Positions 1-12,300 of a DNA stretch of 64,000 nucleotides are shown piece by piece. The DNA is from Achromobacter pestifer (lineage in GTDB: Bacteria > Pseudomonadota > Gammaproteobacteria > Burkholderiales > Burkholderiaceae_B). The notes under the pieces were generated by a model that saw only the letters and a list, made by a program, of their open reading frames with translations, did not search any database and was not told the origin of the DNA. Each line of letters starts with the position of its first letter. Position 1 is the stretch's first letter. The stretch lies in assembly GCF_902859625.1 (NCBI RefSeq), contig NZ_CADIJX010000001.1:806001-870000 (forward strand), read 5' to 3'. Both the position numbers and the translations under genes were made by a program.

Positions 1-3000
1 AATCCCAGCACGGGCACGCCTTGCGCCCAGTCGGGCGCCGTGTGCGCCAACAGTGCCGCGGCGCCGCTGTCGCGCAATTGGAAAGCCAAACGCTCGGCCG
101 GCAAATGCGGGTCCAACGGCACAAAGGCGGCGCCTGCGTGCCACGCCGCCAGCAGGCCCAGGACGCTGGCGCAGGAACGCTCCGCCAACACCGCCACCCG
201 GGATTCCGGCCCCACGCCCCGTGCGCGCAACGCCTGCGCCAAGACGCGGGCGCGGCCGTCCAGTTCCCCGTAACTCCAAGCTTGTTCGGCATCCCGCAGC
301 GCCGGCGCCAGCGGCCGGTCGCGCACCTGCTCCAGATACCGTGCCAAGACGGACATGACCGCGCTTGCCGGGGTGTGCCCTGCGAAAGAGTCTGTCACGC
401 CGCTGATCTTGCCCCATGCCGCGTCCGCCTCGGCTAAGCCGATGTCCCCCAAGGCGGCGCCCGAATTCGCCGCCAGCGCTTGCAGTACCTGCGCATACGC
501 GCCAGCGATCCGTTCGGCGGCTTGCGCCGCGACGCGGCGGGGATCATACAGATACTCCAGACGCAGCACGGGCGCCTGGCCCGCTGCCGCGTCCAGCAGC
601 ATACGTACCGTCAACGGATAGTGATTCCCGCTGCGCATGGCAACCTCGCCCAGCCTCAAACCGGCCGGCCCGGCGTCACGCAAGGCCGCATCGATGGGGA
701 AATTCTCGAACACCAGCAACGTGTCGAACAACGCCTGTCCGCCCGACCCGGCCCAGCGCTGCACCTGATGCAGCGGCGCATGCTCATGCTCGCGCGCGGC
801 CGTGTGGCGGCTTTGCTGCGCGCGCAGACTATCGGCAACGGAGTCGCCGAGCGCGTTACGGACAACAACCGGCAAGGTGTTGATGAACAAGCCCAGCATG
901 TCCTGAGCGCCTGGCAAGCCGGCGGGCCGGCCCGAGGTCGTGGCCCCAAAGGCCACCACGTCCCGGCCCAGCAAGCGGTGCAGCAGCAGTGCCCAGCCCG
1001 TTTGCAGCACCGTGTTCAGCGTCACGCGGGACTCGCGCGCCAGACGTGTCAAGGCGTCCGTGCGGCCGCCATCCAGCACTTGCACCCACTCAGCGTGACC
1101 CGTGGCGGGCGCATCAGGGTCGCCGCCGCCCAGCACCGGGGCAAGGTACGTGGGTTCGTCCAGTAGACGGGTCTCGCTTTCCCAGAACTGCTGCGTGGCA
1201 GCCGCGTCACGGGTGTCGCGCCAGGTCAGATAGTCGCGGTAGCGCACCACGGGCGCGGTCAGCGCCGCGCCTTGATACGCGCGCAACACGTCGCCCAACA
1301 AGCGCGACGCGCTCCAGCCATCCAGCAGCAGGTGATGGCAGGTCCATAAGAAGGTCCAGCCATCCTCCGTCGTGCGCAGCAAGGCGCAACGCATCAATGG
1401 CGGCTCGGCCAGATCGAATCCCGCCTCGCGTTCAGCCAACGCCAAGCCGTCGATCCAGGCGTCGCGCCCGGCTTGCGGGACGCCGCGGCCATCTTGCGTC
1501 GTCCAGGGCAATACCGCGTCACGCGCAACCCATTGCAGCCAGTCGCCGCCGTGCGCGAAGAAGCCGCTACGCAAGGCAGGATGGCAGGCCAGCGCCTGAT
1601 TCCAGGCCATGCGGAAGCGTTCAGGATCCAAACCGCCGATATCCGCGCGCAACTGCATGACATACGCCTGCCCCTGAGGATCAAACTGCGTATGGAACAA
1701 CATGCCCGCCTGCATGGGCGTCAGGCCCAACAGGTCTTCCACTCTTGCCGCCGGCATGGGCAGCGTATCCAACTGACTTTGCGTCAGACGCGCCAGCGGA
1801 AAATCGGAGGGAGTCACGCCTTGCGCCCCAAGCGCACAATGGGCAATCAAATCGTTCAGCGTGTCGCGATAAGCGTCTGCCAGTGCCTGCACGCGCGCCC
1901 TGGGCAAACGCTGGCCGCTAAAGCCCAGGCTGATTGCAAGACGGCCGTCGTAGACCTGGCCTTCCACCGACAAGGCATGCCACAACGGTGCACCGGCGTC
2001 CATGGTGGCGCCGGGTGCCTGCCCGGCGGGCTGCCAGCCGCCGTCGTTGAAACTGCCATCGAACTGGCCCAGGTAGTTGAACAGCACGGCGGCAGGCTGA
2101 TGCGACGCGCCATGCAGCGGCCCATACGACAGGCCATTGCGTGGCACCGCGCGCAGGCTCTCCTTCACGCGCTTGAGCGCCTGGGCCGGTTCCCCGCCCA
2201 CATCCAGCAATACCGGGTACAGCGTCGTGAACCAACCGACGGTGCGGGACATGTCAGGTGCCTCTGATCCGGCTTCGCGGCCGTGCCCTTCGATGTCGAT
2301 GCGAACGGGATCGGCCCCTTCAGCCAGCACCCGGCCCAACGCCGTCAACAAGATATCGTTGATTTGGGTGCGATAGGCCAAGGGGGCTTGCCGCAGCAAC
2401 GCCTGGGTGGTGGCGGCGTCCAGGGTGAACCCCAGTTGTTCACGCTCGCCTTCCAGGCCGGCTTGACCCATCGCCTCCCGTAGCCAGGCTGGCCCGCGAC
2501 TGCCAGCCGTGTCCACCGCCACCGTCTGCCAGTATTGGCGTTCAGCGGGCGCGATGTGGTCCCGCAGGCCGGCCACGTAGCTGGTCCATTCGGCATAGTG
2601 TGCCGTCTTGGCGGGCAACGCCATCTGCCTGCCCTGACGCGCCGCCTGGTATGCCGCTTGCAGGTCTTCCAGCAGGATGCGCCATGACACGCCGTCCACC
2701 ACCAAGTGGTGCGCCACCAGCAGCAGCCGGTCGCTGCCGTCGGCCATGTGTACGGCCAGCGCCCGCAGCAACGGCCCTTGTGCCAACTTCAAGCTGCGTT
2801 GAGCAGCGTCGCACTGACGGTTCAGTTCATCCGCATCGGCGGCCTGCGCCGTCCAGAGCAGATCGGATGGCGCCGCGTCTTCTGCGTAGCGCTGCGTCCA
2901 ACCCTGGCATGCTTCATAGAACCGCAGGCGCAGGCTGTCGTGATGGTTCACCAGTTGCACCAGCGCCGTGCGTAATGCGGATTCGTCCAAGGGTTCGGAC

Positions 3001-6000
3001 GGCGTCAGCAGCACGGCCTGGTTCCAGTGCTCGCGCACCGGCATCGCCTGGCGGAAGAACTCAGCCTGGATGGGCAACAACTTCGCTTCGCCGGTTGCCG
3101 CGGTGCGTGCTGGCTCGTGCTCGACAGTCAAGGGCTGCGCCACTGCCGCCAAGCGGGCAACCGTCTGGTGTTCAAAGACATCGCGCGGATTGACCGCCCA
3201 GCCCTGTTGGCGCAACCGCGCCACGATTTGCAGGCTAAGAATCGAGTCCCCGCCCAGCTCGAAGAAGTTCGCCTCGCGTCCGACCGAGGTGCAACCCAGC
3301 ACGTCGGTCCAGATGCCGGCAATCGCGGTTTCCAACGGACCTTGTGGCGGCGCGGCATCGGTTTGGTCGTCGAACACCGGTGCGGGCAGCGCCTTGCGGT
3401 CGATCTTGCCGTTGGCGCTGAGGGGCAAGGCTTCCAGGGGAATGATCTGCGACGGCACCATGTATTCGGGCAGTTCGCGGGCCAGGGCTTGGCGCAGCGC
3501 ATCGGTATCGACAAGCGGTGCGACGTAGGCGACCAGCCGTTGACCACCGCCAGGCCCCGCCACTGCCACCACGACCGCTTCACGGACACCCTCTTGCGCC
3601 AACAGCCGGGACTCGATTTCACCCAGTTCGATGCGCAGGCCACGGATCTTCACCTGGAAGTCCAAACGGCCCAGATAATCCAGCTCTCCTGAGTCCGTCC
3701 ATCGCACCCGGTCGCCCGTGCGGTACAGGCGGCCTGCGCCGAAGGGATTGGCCACGAAGCGTTCAGCGGTCATGCCGGGACGCGATAGATAACCGCGTGC
3801 CAGCCCTGCTCCGCCCAGATATAGCTCGCCCGCCACGCCCGGCGGCGCCAGGTTCAGGTCTGCGTCCAACACATGGACGTGGGTACCCGTGATGGGGGCA
3901 CCGATGGGCACCGGGCCGTTTTCACCGGACGCGCAGTCGTGGAAGGTGACGTCGATGGCGGCTTCGGTCGGGCCGTACAGATTGTTCAAAGCCACGCCGG
4001 GCAGCGCAGCAAAGCAACGATCGCGCAGTTCTCCCGGCAGGGCTTCGCCGCTGCATACGATGCGACGCAAACTGGGTATCGAGCCGCCGGTAATGCCACC
4101 CGCCAGGAACGCTGACAGCATCGACGGCACGAAATGCAATGTCGTCACGCCATGCGCCGCGATGCGCGCCGCCAGTGCTTGCGGATCACGATGTTCACCC
4201 GGTTCGGCCACGGCCAGTCGGGCACCGACCATCAGCGGCCAGAAGAATTCCCAGACCGACACGTCAAAGCCAAACGGCGTCTTCTGCAAGACGGTGTCCG
4301 CAGCGTCGATGGGATACGCCTGCTGCATCCAGTCCAGGCGCTGGGCCAACGCGCCATGCCGATTGACCGCGCCCTTGGGTTTGCCGGTGGACCCGGACGT
4401 GTAGATCACATAGGCCGCTTGTTCCGGATGCGGCACGTGGCCTACCGGCGTGCATGGGTGCGCGGACAGATCGATTCGGTCCAGTGCCCAGGCCGGCGGA
4501 GCGCCAGCCGGCAGCGTTTCCAGCCACGTCGATTGCGTCAACAGCAGACTCGCCTGACTGTCTTCAAACAGATAGCTCAAGCGATCGGCGGGCAATTCCG
4601 GGTCGATGGGCACGTAGGCGGCGCCTGCCTTCATGACACCCAGCAACGCCACCACCATTTCCACCGAGCGCGTCATCAGCACGCCGACCCGTGTTTCCGC
4701 ACCGGCCCCGGCCGCACGCAGCGCATGAGCCAGTTGATTCGTGCGGGCATCCAGTTCGGCGTAGGTCAGATTGCTGTCACCCATCACCAGCGCCACGGCC
4801 GCGGGCGTAGCGACTGCTTGCGCGCCCAGCCGTTCCGGCACCGTCAACACCTTACCCGCGACGCCACCGTCGCCCTGCGACAGCAATTGGCGAATGCCGT
4901 CCTCCGGCAACCAAGGCAATTCGGCCACTCGTGTCTGTGGCGCCTCAAGCCATGCACTCAAGACCTGCACGTACCGTTCGGCCAGCCGCGCCATGCGTTC
5001 GGCGCTGAAGTAGTCCGCCGCATAGATCACGCTGGCGGTCAGGCCCCCGGTGGTGTCTTCGCGCGTTTCCAACGTCAGTTCAAAAGGCGTGTCATCCAGC
5101 GGCACGGCAAACGGCGTCAGGCTAAGGCCCGGCAAGCGGGCCAGCGCCTCATAGTCGTCGCGCAAATGGTTGGCCATGACCTGGAACAGCGGATTGCGCT
5201 GGGCCGAACGGGTCAACTCCAAGGCGTCCACGATGCGGTCCAGTGGCAGTTCTCCATGCGCTTGCGCCTGGATCATGGCGTCGCTTGCGCGCGCCACGGC
5301 CTCAGCCAGGGTGTCGCTACCCGCCAGCACATTGCGCAACACCTGGGTATTGACGAATAGCCCGACCAGGCCTGCCGTGTCCTGACGGCCGCGATTGGCG
5401 GTGGGCACGCCCACGCGAATGTCTTCCAGGCCGCTGTCGCGATGCAACAACACCTGGAACGCGCCAAGCAACACACTGAAAAGCGTGCAGCCTTCGCGCT
5501 GGGAGGCGCGGCGCAAGCGTTCGGGCATGTCCGCCGGCAACGTGATCGGCTGCCGGGCGGCGCGCAGCGCATTGCCCGGCACGCGCGTCCCATCGCCGGG
5601 TAGTTGCAGCCACGGGTCGTCTCCGCCCAACTGCGCGCGCCAGTAATCCAGTTGGCGATCTTCTTCGCCCGCCTCCAGCCAGCTGCGCTGCCATGCCGCG
5701 TAGTCGGCATAGTCGATATCCAAGGCCGGCAGCTCGGCCTGATCACCGTCAAGCGCCGCGCCGTAGCAAGCGGCCAGCTCATCCAGCAGAATTTGCATGG
5801 ACCAGCCGTCGGCAACGATGTGGTGCAACACGCCCACCAGCACGTGGTCATCAGACGCGGCGCGTAGCAGGGCGAAGCGCACCAGCGGCCCGCCAAGCAA
5901 GTCAAAAGCGCGGGCATTCAGCGCACCCGCGGCCTGCGCGTATGCCGCTTCTCTGTCGCCTTCGGCATGCGTGGACAGGTCAATTCGCTCTAGCGGCAAT

Positions 6001-6368
6001 GCCGCCGTTTGCAGAATGTGCTGGGTGGGCACCCCCTGCGCATCTTGCTCAAAGCGGGTGCGCAACGCTGGATGTCGTTGCGCCAATGCGTCCAGCGCCA
6101 CCTGTAAGGCTTGCGCGTCGATGTCGCCACGCAAGCGCAAGCCGCCGGCGATGTGGTAGGCCGTGGAGTCCGGCGCCAAGCGCCAAAGAAACCATTGCCG
6201 CTGCTGCGCATGGGACAGCACGCCGCGATCCGTGGCGCGGGCGGGCACGATCGGGAACTGGCCCGAAGACAGCCCCTGCTCGCGCAGCCTGCCATAGACC
6301 GCCTGGCGTTCCGCCAGCCCCAACGTTGCGAAGCGCGCGGCGATGCGCGCGAGCGAGGCATTCGACAT
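1..6368 (-). CDS. Non-ribosomal peptide synthetase, partial at window edge (C-A-PCP-E-C-A...)
   Basis: Continues past base 1, so the C-terminus is missing; about 2122 residues are visible. Domains in order: condensation domain with HHIVADGWS near residue 181; adenylation domain with YTSGSTGKPKG near 655; carrier domain LGGDS with its Ser near 1040; epimerisation domain with HHLVVDGVSW near 1218 and the E-type NYLGQFD motif near 1430; second condensation domain with HHLLLDGWS near 1676; start of another adenylation domain from about 2010. Reading the ten-residue specificity code by alignment to PheA/EntF motifs gives DVWHVSLID(K), a serine code, so with the following E domain this module should supply D-Ser. 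The ATG overlaps the stop of the preceding NRPS (ATGA), so the two are translationally coupled and probably consecutive in one assembly line. No terminal thioesterase can be judged from here. Confidence 0.95.
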   Translation of the reverse strand, partial: MSNASLARIAARFATLGLAERQAVYGRLREQGLSSGQFPIVPARATDRGVLSHAQQRQWFLWRLAPDSTAYHIAGGLRLRGDIDAQALQVALDALAQRHPALRTRFEQDAQGVPTQHILQTAALPLERIDLSTHAEGDREAAYAQAAGALNARAFDLLGGPLVRFALLRAASDDHVLVGVLHHIVADGWSMQILLDELAACYGAALDGDQAELPALDIDYADYAAWQRSWLEAGEEDRQLDYWRAQLGGDDPWLQLPGDGTRVPGNALRAARQPITLPADMPERLRRASQREGCTLFSVLLGAFQVLLHRDSGLEDIRVGVPTANRGRQDTAGLVGLFVNTQVLRNVLAGSDTLAEAVARASDAMIQAQAHGELPLDRIVDALELTRSAQRNPLFQVMANHLRDDYEALARLPGLSLTPFAVPLDDTPFELTLETREDTTGGLTASVIYAADYFSAERMARLAERYVQVLSAWLEAPQTRVAELPWLPEDGIRQLLSQGDGGVAGKVLTVPERLGAQAVATPAAVALVMGDSNLTYAELDARTNQLAHALRAAGAGAETRVGVLMTRSVEMVVALLGVMKAGAAYVPIDPELPADRLSYLFEDSQASLLLTQSTWLETLPAGAPPAWALDRIDLSAHPCTPVGHVPHPEQAAYVIYTSGSTGKPKGAVNRHGALAQRLDWMQQAYPIDAADTVLQKTPFGFDVSVWEFFWPLMVGARLAVAEPGEHRDPQALAARIAAHGVTTLHFVPSMLSAFLAGGITGGSIPSLRRIVCSGEALPGELRDRCFAALPGVALNNLYGPTEAAIDVTFHDCASGENGPVPIGAPITGTHVHVLDADLNLAPPGVAGELYLGGAGLARGYLSRPGMTAERFVANPFGAGRLYRTGDRVRWTDSGELDYLGRLDFQVKIRGLRIELGEIESRLLAQEGVREAVVVAVAGPGGGQRLVAYVAPLVDTDALRQALARELPEYMVPSQIIPLEALPLSANGKIDRKALPAPVFDDQTDAAPPQGPLETAIAGIWTDVLGCTSVGREANFFELGGDSILSLQIVARLRQQGWAVNPRDVFEHQTVARLAAVAQPLTVEHEPARTAATGEAKLLPIQAEFFRQAMPVREHWNQAVLLTPSEPLDESALRTALVQLVNHHDSLRLRFYEACQGWTQRYAEDAAPSDLLWTAQAADADELNRQCDAAQRSLKLAQGPLLRALAVHMADGSDRLLLVAHHLVVDGVSWRILLEDLQAAYQAARQGRQMALPAKTAHYAEWTSYVAGLRDHIAPAERQYWQTVAVDTAGSRGPAWLREAMGQAGLEGEREQLGFTLDAATTQALLRQAPLAYRTQINDILLTALGRVLAEGADPVRIDIEGHGREAGSEAPDMSRTVGWFTTLYPVLLDVGGEPAQALKRVKESLRAVPRNGLSYGPLHGASHQPAAVLFNYLGQFDGSFNDGGWQPAGQAPGATMDAGAPLWHALSVEGQVYDGRLAISLGFSGQRLPRARVQALADAYRDTLNDLIAHCALGAQGVTPSDFPLARLTQSQLDTLPMPAARVEDLLGLTPMQAGMLFHTQFDPQGQAYVMQLRADIGGLDPERFRMAWNQALACHPALRSGFFAHGGDWLQWVARDAVLPWTTQDGRGVPQAGRDAWIDGLALAEREAGFDLAEPPLMRCALLRTTEDGWTFLWTCHHLLLDGWSASRLLGDVLRAYQGAALTAPVVRYRDYLTWRDTRDAAATQQFWESETRLLDEPTYLAPVLGGGDPDAPATGHAEWVQVLDGGRTDALTRLARESRVTLNTVLQTGWALLLHRLLGRDVVAFGATTSGRPAGLPGAQDMLGLFINTLPVVVRNALGDSVADSLRAQQSRHTAAREHEHAPLHQVQRWAGSGGQALFDTLLVFENFPIDAALRDAGPAGLRLGEVAMRSGNHYPLTVRMLLDAAAGQAPVLRLEYLYDPRRVAAQAAERIAGAYAQVLQALAANSGAALGDIGLAEADAAWGKISGVTDSFAGHTPASAVMSVLARYLEQVRDRPLAPALRDAEQAWSYGELDGRARVLAQALRARGVGPESRVAVLAERSCASVLGLLAAWHAGAAFVPLDPHLPAERLAFQLRDSGAAALLAHTAPDWAQGVPVLG

Positions 6369-9300
6369 CAGTTGTTCTCCAACGTATCCATGAAGGCGTC
6401 CAAGGCATCCAGCGCCTGCGCGTCGGCCGCGCCACTCGAGTCCTCCAGATGCCGCGCGAACTCCGCCAGCGTCTGGTGCTCGAACAAGGCATTGATCGGC
6501 GCCTGCCTGCCCAAATTCGCCTGAATCCGAGCCGTGACCTGCATGACCATCAAGGAATGACCGCCCAGCTCAAAGAAGTTGTCCAGGCGGCCCACCCGTT
6601 CAACGCCCAGCACGTCCGACCAGAGTTGCGCCAGCTGCGTCTCCAGGCCGTCGTTCGGCGCCACGTAGTCGCGGGCGGTTTCGTTCAGATCGGGCGCGGG
6701 CAAGGCCTTGCGGTCGAGCTTGCCGTTGCGGTTGCGTGGCAAGGCGTCCAGCCGAACCCATAATCCCGGGACCATGTAGTCGGGCAGATCGCGCGCCAAG
6801 GCCGCGCGCAACGCTTCGCGCCAGGCTTGCGCGCCTTCGGGCGGCAGCCAGTCCGCTGCCGGGACCACATAGCCGACCAGCCGGGTGCCGCTGCCTTCGT
6901 CGATTGCCTGCACCGCGGCCTCGCCGATCTCCCGCAAGGCGGCCAGACGCGCCTCGATCTCGCCCAATTCAACGCGATACCCGCGCACCTTGACCTGGTG
7001 ATCCGCACGGCCGGCGTACTCCAGCACGCCATCTGGCCGCATGCGGCCCAGATCCCCGCTGCGATACATCCGCGCACCCGCCACGTCCCCGTGCAGATCC
7101 GGCAGGAAGCGCTCAGCGGTCAAGTCTGGCCGGCGCGTGTAGCCACGCCCCACGCCCACGCCCGCGATATAGATCTCGCCCACCACGCCGGGCAGCACGG
7201 GATTCAGCTCGGCATCCAGCACCATCAGGCGCGTGTTGTCGGCGGCGGTGCCGATGGGAAGGCCCGGCCCTGGCTCATGGTCATCCGGACGCAGGGTGAA
7301 GAAAGCCACGTCGTCGGCGCATTCAGCCGGGCCATACGCATTGACCAGCGGCACGTCGGGATAGCGATGCAGCCATTCCCGCGCCAATGAGAGCGGCGTC
7401 GCCTCGCCCGTGGGCAGCATCCAGCGCAGGGCCGGCAAGGCCACGGATTCGGTGGCCAGCATGCCTTGAATCAACGTGGGCACGCTTTCCAGCACCGTGA
7501 TGCCGCGCGCCTGGGCGTGGCGCAACAGCGCCACCGGGTCGCGCGCGGTCTCGTCCGGCACCACTTCGACCGTGGCGCCGCACAGCAACCCCGCCAGCAT
7601 CTGCCAGACAGAGATATCGAAACTTGGCGCGGCGGTCTGTCCGATGACGGATTGCGCATTCAGCCCAAGGGCGGGCACCTTGCTTAGCTGGTTATTCAGC
7701 ATGCCCCGGTGCGTTACCACCACCCCCTTGGGTTCGCCTGTCGAGCCAGACGTGAAGATCAGATACGCAGCCTGGTCCGGATGCGCATGGCGTCCGGGAT
7801 TGCCGGGCTCCTGCCCGCGTCCGCGCGCCGGGCCGGCCAGTGCTTCTTCCGCCCACAACACCCGTGGCGGGTCCGGCATCAACGCCAATGCGGCATCCAG
7901 CAGCGGAGCTTCGGCCGTGCCAACCAGCACCACCTTGGCGCCGCTTTGGCCAAGGATGGACGCCACCCGCTGCGGCGGCAGCCGTACGTCCAGCCCCAGA
8001 TAGGCTGCCCCGGCCTTGAACGCGCCCAGCGCGGACGCGATGAAGGTGATGCCGCGCTCGCAGTACACCGCCACCACGTCGTCGGCGCGCACGCCACGTT
8101 CAATCAGCGCCTGGCCGATGCGGTTGGCGCGGCGGTTCAGATCGGGATAGGACACGGCCTCCGCGCCGCAGCGCACGGCGATGCCGTCGCAGCGGGCCGC
8201 CTGCGCTTCGAATAGGCGTACATAGCCGGCATCGAAGAAATAGTCGGCTTGACGGCCTCGACCGGCGGCTAGCAGGCGGTCGCGCTGGGCCGCCGATGGC
8301 GCCAACAAGGACGCGACCGGCGCGTCAGGCGTGGCCATCAGGGCTTCGACGTTGGCGCGGAACGTCGCCAGCATGCTGCCGACGGCCTGCGAATCCAGCC
8401 GGCGGGTGTCATACGTCAACTGCAATGCCAGGCGCGGCCCCGGCAGCAACACCACCGTCAGCGGGTAATTAGTGTGGGTGCGCATGCCCAGCGAACTCAG
8501 GCCCATGCCCTTGGCGCGCTCGAACACGGCCCCGGAGATGGGCGCGTTCTCGAACACCACCAGACTATCGAACAGCGGCTGGCCCGGCGCCACGTCACTG
8601 AAACCCTGCACTTCGGCCAGCGACAGATGCTCGTGCGCGCGCATTTCCGCATTCTGATCCAGCAGCGTGCGCATCCATTGCGCCGCTGGCAAGGTTCCCC
8701 CGATTGGCAGCCGCAAGCGAATCGGAATGGTATTGATGAAAATACCGATCGTCTGCTGGGCCTGCGCCATCTCGGTCGGTCGCCCCGCCACGGTCACGCC
8801 GTAGAGCACCTCGTCCTGGCCCGCGTGCCGCGCCAGCGTCAGCGCCCAGGCAGCCTGAATCACGGTGTTCGGCGTGACCCGGCACTGCTGGGCCACGCGC
8901 TGCAACTGCGTGGTCTGCGCCTCGGTCAAGGTGCTGGTCAGATCGACCATGGCGGACACCTCGCCCGCCGCGGCGCTGCGCAGGCCCGGCAGCGGCGTCA
9001 CCGCGCTGAAACCCGTCAAGGCATCGCGCCAATAGCGCCGCGCCGCCTCGATGTCACGGCCTTGCAGCCAATCGATGAAATCGCGGTGGGGACGGCTGGA
9101 TGCACGCACTGGCTCCTGTCCGGCCAGGCGCGCGTCATAGTTGTCGAAGAAGTCCGTCAAGAGCAGCGACAGGCACCAAGCGTCCATCAGCATGTGATGA
9201 AAGCTCAACGCCCACCGGTATTCGCGGTCGGCCACGCGGGCCACCCGCAAGCGCAGCAGCGGCGGCTGGTCCAGCGGCAGCCCCGTGCGTAGTTCCTCAT

Positions 9301-12300
9301 GCAGCAACGATTCATATCGCGCAACGGCGGCCTCATGGCCCAGGTCGCGCAAGTCCAGCCGTTGCACCGGCAACGTCACGTCGCGCCGGATGATCTGCAC
9401 CGGTTCGTGCGCCCATTGCCAATGGAAGGTGGCGCGCAACGCCGGATGGTTTTCCAGCACGCGCTGCCACGCCCATTCAAAAGCGTCCTCATCCAATTCG
9501 CCATCCACGCGGTACCGGTCCTGCATCACGTAGATGCCGGAATTCGGGTTGCGCAAGGTATGCAGCAGCATGCCGTGCTGCATGGGGCTCAAGGGGTATG
9601 CGTCCTGGATGTCACCCGCCGGAACCGGCAACTGCGCCAACCATTCAGGCGCCAATCGTGCGCTCGCGGCCACCGTATCGGCCCGCGCCATGCCATCCGC
9701 CGCATGAACCCCGGGTGCCAGGGCAGCCAGCGTTTGTTGTTGCAGCAACTGTTTGGGCGTCAGAACCAGACCCGCCTGCCGCGCCAGCGCCACCACTTTG
9801 AGCGTCAGGATGGAATCGCCGCCCAGTTCAAAGAAGTTGTCGTCGCGGCCAATCCGCTCCACGCCCAGCGCTTCCGCCCAAATGCCTGCCAGAACGGTTT
9901 CCAGGCCCGGATTGGGTGCGCTGAATTGCGTGCCGGGCAGCACGGGCTCCTCGGGGAGCGCATGGCGGTCCACCTTGCCCGCCGCGTTCAGCGGCAGATC
10001 GGGCAGCACCAGTATCCGGGCGGGCACCATGTAGTCCGGCAGTACCCGCATCAAACCCGCACGCAATGTCTCCGCGTCCAGCACCGCGCCCGGAACAGGC
10101 GCGACATAGGCCAGCAGGCGTCGGGCCGCGCCCGGTTTTCCGCCCGTGGCCACCGCCACTGCGTGCCCCACGCCCGGCTGCGCCAGCAACTGGGTCTCGA
10201 CTTCACCAAGCTCGATGCGATAGCCGCGGATCTTCACCTGGTGATCCACCCGCCCCAAGTACTCGATCTGGCCGTGCTTGCCCCAGCGTGCCAGGTCGCC
10301 GCTACGGTACATGCGCGCGCCGCCACCCAGGAAGGGATCAGCCACAAAGCGTTCAGCGGTCAGTCCGGCCCGGTTCAGATAGCCGCGGGCCAAGCCCTCC
10401 CCGCCCAGGTAGAGTTCGCCCGCCGCGCCTGGCGGCAACAGATTCAGGTCGGCGTCCAGCACATAGGCGCGGCGGTCGCCGACGGGCTTGCCGATGGGCA
10501 TGTACGCGGCCTCGTTGGGCGTGTCCGGATACGCTTTGGCAATCAGCGGCGTGATGACGGTTTCCGTCGGCCCGTAGCCATTGATCACGCGCGGTGGGCG
10601 CAGCGTGTTCTGGATCAGGGCCAGCGTGGTGCGCGACGTGGCCTCGCCGCCAACCGTGTAGGAACGGATCGGCAAGACGGCCGCCTCCTCGCCCAGCGCT
10701 TCCGCCAATTGATGCAGGTAGCTGGGGGTAAAGCACGCGACCGTCACGCCATGACGCGCGATCTCGGCCGCAGTGCGTTCCACGGACCACGGTTCGTCGT
10801 CGCGCGGGATCAAGACGCCGCCAAACGCCAATGGCGTCAGCCATCGTTCATGCGCCCCGTCAAAATTGATCGACGCGAATTGCAGCTCGCGGTCGGCGGG
10901 GGTCATGCCGTACATCGCGCCGATGGCCTGGATGTGCATCGACAGCGGGCCGTGCGGCACGGCCACGCCCTTGGGCAGGCCCGTCGACCCCGACGTATAG
11001 ATCAGATAGGCCAATTGGGCAGGATGGATCGTGCGTGCCGGATTGTGCGCGGGCTGGCGGGCGGCGTGGGCGACCGCTTCGCCATCGAGCACCAGCCATG
11101 GCACATCCATGGGCAACGCCAGCCCATCCACCACGGCGCGCTGCGACAGGACAAGCCGCAATCGGCTGTCTTGCATCATGTGCGCCAGCCGCGCGGCGGG
11201 GTAACTGGGATCCAGCGGCACATAGACGCCACCGGCCTTCAGCACGGCCAGCATGGCGACGATCATGTCCGCGCCTCGGCCCAACGCGATCCCCACCGCC
11301 ACATCCGCGCCCACGCCATTGGCGATCAGCAGATGCGCCAGCCGATTCGCCTGCTCGTTCAGTTGCGCGTAGCTCAGTTGGGCATCGCCCGCGATCAGCG
11401 CCAAGGCTTGCGGCGTCCGGGCGGCATGGTCTTCGATCAAGCGATGCACGGGCGTGAAGGCGCGCGGCGGCCAGGCGCCCGTCCCAGCGGCCAGCAGCGC
11501 GTCACGCGCCGCAGGGTCCAGAATGTCCAGCGCATCCAGCGTCAGATCGGGCGCGTCGGCCAATTGGCCCAGCACCTTCATCAAGGCGTTGCCAAAGCCC
11601 CCCATGGTGTCCGCGTCGAACAGATCGCGCGCGTAGATCAACGAGGCGCCCAGCGCGCCATCCTGCGCTTCGCGCGTTTCCAACGTCAGTTCAAACTGCG
11701 CCGCGTTGTCGGGCTGCGGCAGCGTGGCAACCTCAACGCCGGGCAACGCCAAGCGCGAACCTGACTCTTCCCGCAGGTGATTCATCATCACCTGGAATAG
11801 CGGGCTTTGGCCCAGGCCGCGTTCGGGCTGGATGGCATCGACCACGCCATCGAACGGATAATCCTGGCGAGCCTGGGCATCCAACACGGTGTCGCGTGCC
11901 TGAGCGGCAAGCTCGCGCAAGGCCATGCGGCCGCGCAGTTGCCCGCGCAGCACCTGTGTGTTGACAAAGAAGCCCACCGTGCGCGCCAGCGCCGGCAACG
12001 CCCGGTTGGCCGCCGCCACGCCAACCCGCACATCGGATTGGCCGGTGTAGCGATACAGCACGGCCTGGAAGGCGGCCAGCAGCTGCATGAAGGCCGATCC
12101 CTGGCCGGCACGGGCCGCGGCCTGCACGCGCGCCGCCAGGTCCGGCGCAATCTCCAGGTCATAGCGCGCCGCCTGATAACGGCCTTCCGGCGTGCGTGGC
12201 CGGTCGGTTGCCAGCGCCAGCGTGGGTTGGTCGCCACCCAGCAACCGGACCCAATCATCACGTTGCCCGTCCCAGCGGCCCGCATCCAGCTGCGCCCGCT

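Noticed and set aside
4134..5360. Plus-strand open frame of about 400 codons opposite the second NRPS
   Set aside because: Rich in His, Arg and Gln as expected for antisense of GC-rich coding DNA; no family motifs.
9299..11764. Long plus-strand open frame of about 820 codons opposite the NRPS
   Set aside because: It mirrors the NRPS codon pattern, has no recognisable domain, and lies wholly inside a gene with clear motifs on the other strand; high GC makes such shadows common.
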